From Nocardioides sp. B-3 (GTDB lineage Bacteria > Actinomycetota > Actinomycetes > Propionibacteriales > Nocardioidaceae): a DNA stretch of 64,000 bases. The notes below the pieces were generated by a model, which saw only the letters and a list, made by a program, of their open reading frames with translations, had not been told where the DNA came from and ran no database searches. This document shows, piece after piece, positions 49,127 through 60,505 of the stretch (position 1 is its first letter; each line of letters begins with the position of its first letter). The stretch lies in NCBI RefSeq assembly GCF_024703895.1, contig NZ_CP087968.1:1798001-1862000 (forward strand). Reading direction: 5' to 3'. The translations under genes and the position numbers were made by a program.

Positions 49127-51455
49127 CCCGCGCCCTCCGCGGCGCGTGGAGTCGTCGCGGTGCCCTGCTGACCCTGCTCGCCATGACCGCGGTCGTGGTG
49201 AGTGGCGCGGTCGCGGTGCTGAGCTTCGCCCGGGCGGCCGGCACGTCGGCCCGGCTGATGTCGCCGTTGCTGCTGCTCGGTGCCGTTGCGATCCCGAGCA
49301 TCGGCCGCGAGCTCGCGAGCGCACGCCGCGAGGAGATCGGGCTGGCGCGGCTGCGCGGGATCCGCGGGATCCGCCTCGGCAGCGTGCTGCTCGCCGAGCC
49401 GCTCGTCACGATCGTGCTCGGCACCGTGCTGGGCTTCTTCGTGGGCCGACTGGTCGCGCGCGTCGCGGGCGGGGCGTGGCTGGACGCCGATGTGCCGGCG
49501 CTGGGGTCGACGGCGGCCTACGTCGGGCTCGGCACCGCCGCGGCCAGCCTGTTGATCGTGCTCGTCGGCACTGGGCGACGGTGACCGAGCCCTTGTCGGT
49601 CCAGTCGCGTCCCGGGTCCGGCCGCGGCGGGCGACGACGTTGGTGCTCTTCGGCAGCGTGTTCGTCCCGGTCGGGGCTGCGGTGGCGGCCTACCGCGCTC
49701 GCGAGGTCGTCGACGGCGACCCCGACGCCCCGGTGCTGCTCGGTCCGGCCCTCGTCGGGCTCGCCCCGGGGCAGGTCGCGATCTGGGTGCTGCGGCTGCT
49801 CGCGCGGGGAGCCACAGGAGCGACCGCGACGTCCGGGTTGGCCCGGTTCCCGGCCACGCGCAGGCTGTCGCGGGCAGACGACCTGGTGACGCCGATGCGA
49901 CTCCTCGTGGCGGCCGCCGTCGTCGGCGTGCTCGCGCTGACCGGCGCCTCCTCGGTCACCGAGTGGGTGGACGGCGAGGCGCGGATCGCCGCTGGTGGGC
50001 CGCGGAGCGTGCCGGTCGAGGGCGGCGCCGTACAGGCAATGACGCTGACGCGCGACCTCGACCCCGAGGGCGAGCACCTGATGGCGGTCGCGGTCGTGCC
50101 CAACGAGGGCCGGCTGGGCGAGCGCCGGGCCTATGTCGACGCGGCCCGCTTCGAGGCCGTGGCCGGCGACTTCTACGACGACACCCCGGCCGCCGAGGCG
50201 GCCGCGCGTCGATGAGCTCACCACCGACTCCGCCGACTCGGCCGTGCGCGGCAACAGGCTCGACGTCGCGGCCGAGCGGATCGAGCCCGGACCGGCCGCC
50301 ACGACCCGGCTGATCCCGGAGCTGGACTACGTCACGGCCGATGGCAAGGGGGCGTCGATCGAGGTCCTGCTGAACCCGCGCCCGGGACAGTCGGATCGTC
50401 GCTCCGTCCGCCTGCTCGGCTGTGCCGCGGGTTGCCGGGTGGCCGGCCCGGCGATCGCCCGGACGCTCGCGGGCGGTGGCGGCAACGTCTTCGAGATTGA
50501 TGTCACCTCCTACCGCGTGCTCCTGACCCAGCTGTCCGTGGGTGACCGCTCGCTGCTCGACGTCGCGTGGCAACCGGATCGGTCCGCGATCGACGGCCCG
50601 GGCAACATCAGGTTCTATCCGGGTCTCGACCTCTACTACCGGTCCGTCGCTAACCGGCTCGACGGCCTCGAGGTCAATCCGTTGCCCGACGGCCTGCTCG
50701 ACCTGCAGGTGGCGGCGATCTCCGACCCGATCCCGGAGTTCGCGGCCGGTGCGGAGCCCGGCGTCCCGCTCGACATCGCCGGCAACGACCGCGTGCTCGG
50801 CGAGGGCACCCGCTTCGAGGCGCTGCCCCTGCTCGGTGGCATCGGGCAGCTGACGGACCTGCCGACGAGCATGGTCGGATCCCGGCCGACCGTGCCCGAC
50901 GCCGAGACCTCGATCGTGGTTGCCGAGGACACGCCCGCCTCGATGCTGACCGCGCTCACCGACGCGACCGGCACGAAGGCCCGCTCCCTCGAGGACGTAC
51001 GGCGAACGCTCGCCGCCGCAGCGGGCGCGGACCAGTCCCGGGCCTACGCGCTGATGGCGGCCTTCTGCGCGCTCGTCGCCCTGCTCGCGCTGGCCGCCGG
51101 CGTGGCCCGGCACCTGCGCTCCTATCGCCACGACGTCGCGTCGCTGCGCGTGCTCGGTGTCGGTCTGGGCGAGGCCCGCCGCGCCGGCCGGCTCGAGCTC
51201 GGCTCCCCGGCCGTGGTGGTCGTGCTGGCCGTGGCCGTCGGCGGCTACCTCGCCGCGCGGCTGCTCCTCGACGGGTTGCCGTTGGTCAACGAGTCGCCGG
51301 CCGCGGTGCCGCTCGACGCCGCCCCCGACCTGCTGACACTGGCCGTGCCTGCGGTGCTGGCGTCGCTCGCGATGCTCCTCGTCGGCGGCCGGGCTCGCGC
51401 CGTACGACCGTCGGCGACGCGTCCTTCGACGTTGCGTGAGGAGGAGGGACGATGA
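49123..51455 (+). CDS. FtsX-like ABC permease (first, large)
   Basis: About 777 residues with breaks near 49570, 49600 and 50205. Front helices: GALLTLLAMTAVVVSGAVAVLSFARAAG, LMSPLLLLGAVAIP and VLLAEPLVTIVLGTVLGFFVGRLV. A long extracytoplasmic domain (about 50.0-50.95 kb) with a cysteine pair GCAAGCRVAGPA is followed by C-terminal helices ALMAAFCALVALLALAAGVARHLR, AVVVVLAVAVGGYLAARLLL and LLTLAVPAVLASLAMLLVGGRA. Such permeases usually extrude lipids, lipoproteins or peptides or transmit signals to cell-wall hydrolases. Confidence 0.85.
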
Positions 51456-51594
51456 TCTCACCCCACGACCTTCTTCTCCTCCGCAACGCTTCACCCCACG
51501 AGACTTCCCGCCTCCCCCGCTCCGCTCCTCCGGTCGCGAACTCCCGCGGGGGCCCCAGAAGCCGCTCCCCGAACAACGTCGAGGGGACCCCGAG

Positions 51595-54500
51595 ATGATC
51601 CAGCTCCTCGGCACCATCATTCGCGGACTCAGGTCGCGTGCCCTGCTCACCGTCGGCTCGATCCTGCTCGCGGCCCTCGCCATCGGGTCGGCCGCCCTCG
51701 GGCCGATCTTCTCCGAGGCCGTGACCAACTCCTATGTCGTGACCCGGCTGCAGGAGGCGTCGGCGGCGTCGACCGACCTGTCCCGGATCTACACACCCGA
51801 CGGCGCCCTCGAACCGGAGGTCGCCATCCAGCGTGCGATCGCCGCCTCCGACTCGCTCAACGTCGGGCCCCGGGGGTGCGTCGCAGGCGACCCCGGTGTC
51901 GGACGAGTACAGCGCGCTGACCGGCGTCGCCACCTTCTGGTCGCGCGACGACGTGTGTGCCGGTCTGGAGATCGACGGACGCTGCCCCTCGGCCCCGGGC
52001 GAGGTGCTGATGCTGGCCTCGGACGCCGAGCGGGCGGGTGCGAAGCTCGGCCGGCCGCTGGAGATGAACGTCTTCGAGCCGGCGCAGCTCAGGGGCACCC
52101 TGCCGCGGTCCCCGCTGCCGACGGTGGCAGTCGTCGGCACCTACGCCACGCCCGTGGCCGACGACCGGTGGACCTACCCGCAACGTCTCCGCTCGACCAG
52201 CGAGCGGACGCAGCCCAACGGGGACTTCAACCCCTACCAACCGGCACCGCTGCTGACCACGCACGAGACGGTGGACTCGCTCGGTGCGCAGGCCCGGCGC
52301 GTGCAGGTCGACACCCCGCTCGACGTGCCCGCCGACGTGACGCCCGCCGACCTCGCCGACGCGGTCAGCACGGCGACCAACCTCGAGGGCACCGACGAGG
52401 TCGACGGCGGCACGCTAGAAGGGGTTCCCGCCTCCAACAGCCTCGAACGGTTCGAGCGCGACGTCCGCGCCCAGCAGGCCACCGCGCAGAAGTCGATCGC
52501 GCCGGCCGTCCTCTCCCTCGTGCTGGTGGCCCTCGCGCTGCTGATGCGGCTGCTGATGGCGGCCAGCGAGATCCGGGTCCCCGAGCTCGCGCTCGCCTCC
52601 CTGCGCGGCGTCTCGTCCCGGCGCCTGTGGATGCTGGGGCTGGCCGAGCCGCTGGTCGTGCTGGCGACCGCCGTCCCGCTCGGAGTCGGTTTCGGCGTCG
52701 GGCTGTCGGCGGTCCTGACGCGCCAGTGGCTGGTCCCGGGGCTGCCGCTGCCGCTGCCGTGGATCAGCTGGGCCGCGGCCGCGCTGGTGCTCGTCGCCGC
52801 GATCGCAGTCGCCTGTGTGGCCGTCGGGATGGTCGTGCGCGACACCCCGGCCTCCCAGCTCTCCGGGGTACGCCGCCCGCAGGCCTCGCGCCGCTGGTCG
52901 GTGGTCGCCCAGCTGACCACGGTGGCGCTGGCGCTCGCCGTACTCATCTCGAAGCTGTCGGCCTCCGGCCAGAAGGCGCCCGACCTCACCGACATGCTGC
53001 TGCCGGTGCTGCTCGCCGTGGTTGCCGGCCCGGCCGCGACCCGGCTGATCGCATCGGCGGCGACGTGGTGGACGAAGCGGCGGGCGCTGACGAAGTCGCT
53101 GGGCGGCTTCGTGTCGGCGCGCGATCTCGCGGCGACAGGAGGGCACGCTGGTGATCCTGCCGGTGACCGCAGCCATCGCGGTCGCGGTGTTCGGTGCCGG
53201 TGTCTACGACTCGGCGGCGACGTGGCGCGGCAGCGTGGCCGCCACCGCCTCGCCGGCCGGCACCACCCGGTCGTCGTCGCTGTCGCTGCGCGAGACGCGA
53301 GACCTCACGCACGTGATCGACCCCGAGGGCGAGTGGCTGATGGCGGCCGCGTCCGTGCTCAACCCCGGCGCGAGCTTCGCCGTCGTCGACGCGTCGCGCC
53401 CGGCGGCCGTGACCACCCGGCCGGAGACGTGGAGTCCCGGCCGCACGGTCGAGCAGGTCGCCGCCGACATCACGCTGCCCGGCGCCATACCCGAGCTCGT
53501 CGGCAGACGACTGTCCATCACCGTCGACAACCGGGGCGCAGACGTCGCGCCCCCTCAGCATCGAGGCGCGGTTCGGCAGCGTCGGGGGCGTGCCCGAGCG
53601 CGGCTACCTCGGGCCGTTCCCCGCCGGCGAGAGCACGCAGAGCGTCCCTCTCCCGAAGACCTGCCGCGTCGGCTGCCCGCTGGAGGGCCTCACGCTGGGT
53701 GGCGGCGCCGGTACGACGATGGAGATGGCCGGCTCCGCGCGGGTGCTGTCCATCGCGGTGGACGGAGTGGTCGTGGACGACGCGATCGCCGGTGCCGCGT
53801 GGGCGCCCACCGCCGGCAGCAAGGCACCGTCGTCGATCTCCGACATCGACAGCTCCGGCGACACCATCGACCTCACCTTCGACTCGGCCGCGGGCTCCTC
53901 GATGGCACGACTGACCGCCGGCGGCATCTCGTTGGAGCGACCCGCCCTGCGCGGTGTCGACGTCCGCGACGCGGCGTTCGTCGACCTCGTCACCCGCGAG
54001 CCGGCGGGCATGATCCAGTCGACCCGATCGGGGAGGAGCTGCTCGGCATGCCCTTCGTCGGCCCCGCCGGCCTGCTCGTCGACTACTCCTCCTTCATCGC
54101 CGACCGCTCCGTCTACGACAACCTCTTCACCACCCGGGTGCTGATGCGGTCTGGGGCGCCCGCCGCCATGTCGACGGCGCTGGCGGAGGCCGGGCTCGCG
54201 GTGGAGACGACCTACGCCGGGCAGAAACGGGTGCTCGACCAGAGTGCCTACGCGCTGGCCCTTCGTCTCTACGCCGTGGTCGCCGCGCTGGTGCTGCTGA
54301 TGGCGCTGGCCGGCCTGTTCGTCTCCACCGCCGTCCAGCTCCCGGCCCGGCGCCGCGACGCTGCGGCGCTGCGCGTCGTCGGCGTACGCCGATCGTCGGT
54401 GATGTCCGCCGTCGCGCGCGAGTTCCTCGTGGTGCTCGGCGGGGCGGCCGTGGCCGGCATCCCGGCCGGCTCGCTCGCGCAGTACGTCGTGCTGCGCACG

Positions 54501-54680
54501 ATTACCCTCGGGGTGGTCGACGCGATCTCCACACCACACCTCGTGGCCGCGATCTCGCCCCTGCGCCTCGCCGCGCTCGCCGCCATCGCGATCGTGGTCC
54601 TCGGCATCGCGGCGTTCTTCTCCGCGTCGTTGACCGTCCGGGGTGCTCGTGGGTCGACCCTGCGGGAGTCGGCCCGCTAG
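51595..54680 (+). CDS. FtsX-like ABC permease (second, very large)
   Basis: About 1,027 residues, among the longer FtsX-type permeases. It starts MIQLLGTIIRGLRSRALLTVGSILLAALAIGSAALGPIFSEA. A first extracytoplasmic domain is followed by helices LVLVALALLMRLLMAASE and LGLAEPLVVLATAVPLGVGFGVGLSAVL. A second extracytoplasmic domain (53.2-54.1 kb) precedes ALVLLMALAGLFVSTAVQLPARRRDAAALRVVGVRRS and two last helices. Breaks are near 51885, 53140, 53550 and 54030. The 139 bases before it hold no other gene. The four genes 47584-54680 form one transporter operon. Confidence 0.87.
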
Positions 54681-54763
54681 GGGTGTTGTTGAAGTTCCCT
54701 GACATGTGTCGAAGTCCCCGGATATCCGGGGACTCCCTCACGTGTCAGGCGTTGCAACACCCC
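54680..54763. repeat. 84-nt nested hairpin around a 20-bp palindrome
   Basis: The centre GTCCCCGGATATCCGGGGAC (54714-54733) is a perfect palindrome. Outside it CCTGACATGTG (54698-54708) pairs with CACGTGTCAGG (54739-54749), one mismatch, and GGGGTGTTG (54680-54688) pairs with CAACACCCC (54755-54763). The first base is the last of the permease stop codon. It probably ends the permease transcript, but its size and layered symmetry go beyond a simple terminator. Confidence 0.75.
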
Positions 54764-54885
54764 ACACGTGACGGACTTCCCTGACCAGTCCGAAAGAATC
54801 TTCAGCCGACCTGTCGTATCCATCCGGACCCGTTCGTAGACATGATGAAGGCCCGCCAAGAGGGCCACCTACCAGAGGAAATCTC

Positions 54886-55233
54886 ATGCCGCAGTACCTG
54901 CTCTCCGTCGCCATCGACCCCACCGACGCGGCCCCGTCGCCCGAGGACATCCAGCCGATCTACGAGGCCGTCGACGCGTTCAACGACAAGGTCCGCGAGT
55001 CCGGCAAGTGGGTGTTCGCCGGCGGCCTCGAAGGCATCGAGGCGGCGACCATCGTCGACGCGACGGGCTCCGAGCCGATCGTGACGGACGGTCCGTTCGC
55101 CGAGGCGAAGGAGTACCTCGGCGGTTTCTGGATCATCGAGGCGGCCGACCTCGACGAGGCCCTCGTCTGGGCCAAGGAGGGTTCGGCCGCGTGCCGGGGC
55201 AGGGTCGAGGTCCGGCCCTTCCAGTCCGCGTAA
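54886..55233 (+). CDS. YCII-domain protein (DGPF-type)
   Basis: Intact, 115 residues, starting MPQYLLSVAIDPTDAAPSPEDIQPIYEAVDAFNDKV, with GAGGAAATC upstream. The hallmark DGPFAEAKEYLGGFWIIEAADLDEALVWA is the DGPF/YCII signature with a histidine-free active-site-like pocket. It overlaps the sigma-factor start (TAATG). In ECF42-type systems this protein accompanies the sigma factor, though it is not always needed for activity. Confidence 0.87.
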   Translation: MPQYLLSVAIDPTDAAPSPEDIQPIYEAVDAFNDKVRESGKWVFAGGLEGIEAATIVDATGSEPIVTDGPFAEAKEYLGGFWIIEAADLDEALVWAKEGSAACRGRVEVRPFQSA

Positions 55234-56453
55234 TGCCTGAAGACTTCGAGGCTGCGCTCTCTCGCATCCATCGCGAGGAGTACGCCGCCGTGGTGGCCTC
55301 GCTGGTACGGCGTTTCGGCAGTATCGACATTGCCGAGGACGCCGCCAGCGAGGCCCTCGTGGCCGCTCTCGAGCACTGGCCGACCGCCGGGATCCCCCCG
55401 AACCCCGGTGGTTGGCTGACCACCACAGCGACCCGCAAGGCGATCGACAAGATCCGCCGCGAGTCCAACCGTGACACCAAGCACCAGCAGGCAGCGATGA
55501 TCATCGACCCCACCCCACCCGAGGACTCCGGCGTGGTGGACGACGACCGGCTGCGGCTGCTCTTCACCTGCTGCCACCCGGCGCTCGCGCCGGAGGCCCG
55601 GGTCGCCCTGACGCTCAAGCTGATCGGCGGCCTGACGGTGGAGGAGATCGCCGCCGCCTTCCTCGTCCCCGACACGACGATGGCCCAGCGCATCACCCGC
55701 GCGAAGCGCAAGATCTCCGACGCGCACATCCCCTACCGCGTGCCGCAGGCGGCCGACCTGCCCGCGCGACTCGGCGGCGTCCTCGCCGTCGTCTACCTCA
55801 TCTTCAACGAGGGCTACCTCTCCTCATCGAGCGCCGACTCGATCCGCGACGACCTGTGCCCGGAGGCGATCCGGCTCGCCCGGCTCCTGCGCGCGCTGAT
55901 CCCGACCGAGCCGGAGGTCACCGGCCTGCTCGCGCTGATGCTGCTGACCGTGGCCCGGCGTCCGGCCCGCGTCGCCGGCGGCGAGCTGATCACCCTCGGC
56001 GAGCAGGACCGCGGCCGTTGGGACCGCTCACTCATCGAGGAGGGGCATGCGCTCGTCCACGAGTGCCTCGCGATCAACCGCCCCGGGCACTACCAGCTGC
56101 TCGCCGCCATCAACGCCGTCCACACCGACGCCCCCGCGGCCAGCGACACCGACTGGAGCCAGATCGCTGCGCTCTACGACCAGCTGTACGCCGTTTCGCC
56201 CACGCCCGTCGTCGCGCTCAACCGCGCCGTGGCGATCGCCGAGCTGGACGGTCCAGTGGTCGCGCTCGCGGCGGTCGACCGGCTCGAGCTCACGACCTAC
56301 CACGCCCGGCACGCGACCCGGGCGGACCTGCTGCGCCGACTCGGCCGGAGCAGCGAGGCGGCTGCGGCGTACGACTCGGCGATCGCGGCCACCGACAACC
56401 CGGCCGAGCGGGCCTACCTCACGCGGCGTCGCGGCCAGCTGACCGCTGATTGA
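55233..56453 (+). CDS. ECF42-like RNA polymerase sigma factor with TPR-like C-terminus
   Basis: Intact, 406 residues. Region 2 reads HREEYAAVVASLVRRFGSIDIAEDAASEALVAAL and PPNPGGWLTTTATRKAIDKIRRES. Region 4 reads LRLLFTCCHPALAPEARVALTLKLIGGLTVEEIAAAFLVPDTTMAQRITRAKRKI. The long C-terminal extension includes YLIFNEGYL, GHYQLLAAINAVH, LYAVSPTPVVALNRAVAIAELDGP and TRRRGQLTAD, typical of ECF42. It has no anti-sigma factor; the extension replaces it. Coupled with the YCII gene before it. Confidence 0.9.
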   Translation: MPEDFEAALSRIHREEYAAVVASLVRRFGSIDIAEDAASEALVAALEHWPTAGIPPNPGGWLTTTATRKAIDKIRRESNRDTKHQQAAMIIDPTPPEDSGVVDDDRLRLLFTCCHPALAPEARVALTLKLIGGLTVEEIAAAFLVPDTTMAQRITRAKRKISDAHIPYRVPQAADLPARLGGVLAVVYLIFNEGYLSSSSADSIRDDLCPEAIRLARLLRALIPTEPEVTGLLALMLLTVARRPARVAGGELITLGEQDRGRWDRSLIEEGHALVHECLAINRPGHYQLLAAINAVHTDAPAASDTDWSQIAALYDQLYAVSPTPVVALNRAVAIAELDGPVVALAAVDRLELTTYHARHATRADLLRRLGRSSEAAAAYDSAIAATDNPAERAYLTRRRGQLTAD

Positions 56454-56528
56454 GCAGGCGCGCCAGCGCCGTGTCGAAATCAAGGGCGCTTGGTTTCGAC
56501 ACGCTCGTTCCTCCTGCTCAACCGGCGG
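56450..56528. repeat. GGTTTCGACACG...CTGCTCAACC repeat forming a double stem
   Basis: TTGAGCAGG (56450-56458) pairs with CCTGCTCAA (56513-56521), and within it GTGTCGAAA (56471-56479) pairs with TTTCGACAC (56494-56502). It lies exactly between the convergent sigma-factor and GNAT genes and includes both stop codons, so it likely terminates both. The right half (56489-56528) is the unit found again at 31482-31524. Confidence 0.8.
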
Positions 56529-57432
56529 GGGTCAGGTCGATGCAGCGGTTGACCCAGACGCTGGTCGTCACCATCCCGACCTTCTCGTAGAGCCCGAGCG
56601 CACCGGTGCGCGAGTCGGTGCTGAGCTCTGACACCGTCGCGCCGTGCTCGCGGCCGGCGGCGAACGAGTCGACGAGCAGCGCTTGCGCGAGGCCCCGGTT
56701 GCGCTGGTCCTTGCGGGTCCCGAGCCCGGAGATGTACGCCGTCCCGTTCTCGGACAGGAACACGATCGCGGCAGCGGCGACCGCCCCCGACGAGTCGGTC
56801 ACGACCCGCGAGCTCCACGACTCGTAGCCCGGTCGCTGCAGCACCTGCGCGGTGAACGCCTCGAACGTCTCGCGGTCGCGCTCCGACCACTCGAGGAAAG
56901 CGTCCTCGAGCACGTCGTGCATCGCGACGAGCTGGTCGGGCCGGGCCTCGCCGACGGCGTAGCCGTCGGGCAGGTCGCGGTGCTCGATCTCCGCGCCCTC
57001 GGGCAACGCCGGGACCCAGCTGGTCCACCGGATGCGGTAGCCGAGCGTCGCCAGCAGGCGATCGCCTGCCGAGCCCTCGGGCACGGGCATCCCGATCAGG
57101 GTGGCGCCGCGAGACTTCGCGTGCTGCCGCAGCCGGGCCGCCAGCCAGGTGCCGATGCCGCGACCGCGGTGGTCCGGGTGGACGGCCGCATCGACGCGGT
57201 CACCACGCATGTGCTCGGCGTAGGCGACGAGCTGCTCGTCGGCGTACACACCGATCGAGGACGCCTCGAGGTCATAGCCCGGCAGCGCCCAGTCGCTGAT
57301 GAGGTCGGCCTCCTCGATGTCGACGGACCCGATGTCGTGCTGCTCCCGGGCGGCGATGAGGTCGAAGAGCGCACGCGACTCACTGCGCTCGAGCGGACGC
57401 GTGGTGAGGCCGTCGGGCAGGGCGTCGATCAT
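56518..57432 (-). CDS. Tandem GNAT-domain acetyltransferase
   Basis: Intact, about 304 residues, starting MIDALPDGLTTRPLERSESRALFDL. Two acetyl-CoA-binding motifs appear: VDAAVHPDHRGRGIGTWLAARLRQHAKSRG (about residue 83) and ISGLGTRKDQRNRGLAQALLVDSFAAGREHGA (about 241). Two GNAT halves in one chain occur in mycothiol synthase MshD and related enzymes, but MshD-specific features were not checked. The stop codon lies within the intergenic repeat. Confidence 0.8.
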   Translation of the reverse strand: MIDALPDGLTTRPLERSESRALFDLIAAREQHDIGSVDIEEADLISDWALPGYDLEASSIGVYADEQLVAYAEHMRGDRVDAAVHPDHRGRGIGTWLAARLRQHAKSRGATLIGMPVPEGSAGDRLLATLGYRIRWTSWVPALPEGAEIEHRDLPDGYAVGEARPDQLVAMHDVLEDAFLEWSERDRETFEAFTAQVLQRPGYESWSSRVVTDSSGAVAAAAIVFLSENGTAYISGLGTRKDQRNRGLAQALLVDSFAAGREHGATVSELSTDSRTGALGLYEKVGMVTTSVWVNRCIDLTPAG

Positions 57433-57543
57433 GTCGCGAATTGTGCGCCGTACCGCGCTCGGTGTCGCGTGCTTTTCGACCGTGACGGGAATCGCCCCGC
57501 CGTCGAAGAAGCCGCCGAGCGTGATAACCACTACCGTGGCAGC

Positions 57544-59296
<1,753 letters not shown>

Positions 59297-59297
<1 letters not shown>

Positions 59298-59360
59298 CGA
59301 GTCGGCGCATGTTGCATGCCGAGTCGGCGCAAGTCACCCACCGAGTCGGCGCAACCTCGG
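59297..59360 (+). repeat. GCCGAGTCGGC-family array 2
   Basis: Three direct units: ACGAGTCGGCGCATGTTGCA, GCCGAGTCGGCGCAAG followed by TCACCCA, and CCGAGTCGGCGCAACCTCGG. The first base is the last of the helicase stop codon. The third unit closes on itself (CCGAG...CTCGG). Units match array 1 at 39.7 kb in their first 16 bases. Confidence 0.8.
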
Positions 59361-59382
59361 CGCCATCGCGGCGGTGAGTGAG

Positions 59383-59418
59383 CCACATTCCAGACCGCAG
59401 GAATGTGGCTGCGCCACC
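59383..59418 (+). repeat. CCACATT/AATGTGG intergenic repeat, copy 3
   Basis: Starts CCACATTCCAGACC and ends AATGTGGCTGCGCCACC, the same form as the copies at 36279 and 36361, and with the same GCGGTGAGTGA prefix as copy 1. A degenerate fourth copy (about 59455-59495, CCACAAG...AATGTGGCT) follows. Confidence 0.7.
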
Positions 59419-59548
59419 TCAGGTGAGCGCGTCCCGTCCGACCCGCCGAAGTGGCGGTGGCCCACCCACAAGATCCCTGCCGGAAATGTGGCTCACACAC
59501 CGCCGGGCGGTGCGCTTCGCCGTACGGCGTTCGCAGCCCGCACGCACA

Positions 59549-59578
59549 GAAGCCCCGCCACCAAAGTGGCGGGGCTTC
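59549..59578. terminator. Perfect 13-bp-stem hairpin between convergent genes
   Basis: GAAGCCCCGCCAC pairs with GTGGCGGGGCTTC around CAAA. It lies 250 bases after the helicase stop and 88 bases after the yceI stop on the opposite strand. It probably terminates both transcripts. The 368-base gap 59298-59665 holds only this hairpin and the repeats listed. Confidence 0.8.
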
Positions 59579-59580
59579 CG

Positions 59581-59665
59581 CAACTCACGCCGACTCGGCG
59601 TGCAACTCACGCCGTCTCGGCCGGCAAGTTGCGCCGACTCGGCGCGCAACTTGCGCCGACTCGGC
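59581..59665 (-). repeat. GCCGAGTCGGC-family array 3, inverted
   Basis: Four units on the opposite strand to arrays 1 and 2, each seen here as GCAACTTGC or CAACTCAC followed by GCCGACTCGGC (one copy has GTCTCGGC). The array ends directly before the yceI stop codon (59666-59668). Arrays 2 and 3 thus face each other and can pair into one large stem. Confidence 0.8.
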
Positions 59666-60232
59666 TCAGGCGGACTTGATCGCCGAGATGTCGAACTCGA
59701 GCTTGACCTTCTCGGAGACGAGCACGCCACCGGTCTCGAGGGCGGCGTTCCGTGTGAGGCCGAAGTCCTTGCGGTTGACGGTGGTCTCGCCCTCGAAGCC
59801 GACGCGGGTGTTGCCGAAGGGGTCGACTGCCGAGCCGGTCTGCTCGAAGTCGATCGTGACGGACTTGGTCACGTCCTTGATGGTCAGGTCGCCGGTGATG
59901 GCCCAGTCGTCGCCGTTGCGCTTGACGTCGGTGGAGACGAAGGTGATCGCCGGGTAGGTCTCGGTGTCGAAGAAGTCGCCGGACTTGAGGTGGCCGTCGC
60001 GGTCGCCGTTGCCGGTGTCGACCGAGGTGACGTCGATCGAGAGATCGACCTTGGAGTTGGCGGGCGTCTCGGTGTCGATCGTCGCGGTGCCGGTGAAGGC
60101 GCCGAACTGGCCACGCACCTTGGTCACCATCGCGTGCCGGGCCACGAAGCCGAGGCGCGAGTGGGCGGTGTCCGGGGTGTAGTCGCCGGTGATGTTGTCG
60201 ATGGCGATGGTGGGGGCGTCGAACTGCGACAT
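59666..60232 (-). CDS. yceI: YceI-family lipid-binding protein
   Basis: Intact, 188 residues, starting MSQFDAPTIAIDNITGDYTPDTAHSRLGFVARHAM, with AAGGAG upstream. The lipocalin-like pattern continues VRGQFGAFTGTATIDTETP, SVDTGNGDRDGHLKSGDFFDTETYPAITFVSTDV and DLTIKDVTKSVTIDFE. Members bind isoprenoid quinones or polyisoprenoids. There is no signal peptide, so it is likely cytoplasmic, as usual in actinobacteria. It probably shares regulation with the LLM oxidoreductase gene. Confidence 0.9.
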   Translation of the reverse strand: MSQFDAPTIAIDNITGDYTPDTAHSRLGFVARHAMVTKVRGQFGAFTGTATIDTETPANSKVDLSIDVTSVDTGNGDRDGHLKSGDFFDTETYPAITFVSTDVKRNGDDWAITGDLTIKDVTKSVTIDFEQTGSAVDPFGNTRVGFEGETTVNRKDFGLTRNAALETGGVLVSEKVKLEFDISAIKSA

Positions 60233-60263
60233 GGGGGGATCTCCTTGAAGGTTGATGAGCAGT

Positions 60264-60279
60264 AGTACAACTTTCAACA
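60264..60279 (-). promoter_or_regulatory. AGTACAA...TTCAAC operator upstream of yceI
   Basis: Written on the plus strand AGTACAACTTTCAACA, it matches the operator at 37373-37388 in 13 of 16 positions with the same preceding GT. It lies 31 bases upstream of the yceI start codon, in the promoter region. A shared repressor is inferred. Confidence 0.65.
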
Positions 60280-60332
60280 ACCATGGTGCCAGAATATTCC
60301 CGCCAGGTCGAGATCAGCAGAAAAATGACTGC

Positions 60333-60361
60333 GAGCCGCGACCCCGAAGGGGGCGCGGCTC
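60333..60361 (-). terminator. Terminator of the small gene
   Basis: GAGCCGCG and CGCGGCTC form the outer stem with CCCC/GGGG inside. Read on the minus strand it is followed within a few bases by a T5 run (plus-strand AAAAA at 60321-60325). It begins about 20 bases after the small gene stop. Confidence 0.75.
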
Positions 60362-60381
60362 TGCAAAGCGGGGGGCGGTGC

Positions 60382-60505
60382 TCAGGCAGCGTGGGCTGCG
60401 GCAGCCCCGGGCTGACTCCAGCGTGCCTCCATGTGGGTGCGGCCGGCCTCGTCGGCCACCACCACCCGTGCAGACAAGCCCGTTGGTCGTCTTGTTGTCC
60501 CTCAT
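60382..60505 (-). CDS. Possible small protein (about 40 residues)
   Basis: A good ribosome-binding site (ACAGGAGAT) stands eight bases before an ATG that opens MRDNKTTNGL. The length 124 is one base over 41 codons; removing one base near 60470 gives VVVADEAGRTHMEARWSQPG and a short alanine/histidine tail before the TGA at 60382. A terminator follows at once. Clear signals on both sides of a short frame argue for a real gene, but no homology was recognised. Promoter-side TGTTCAC direct repeats lie at about 60518-60537. Confidence 0.5.
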
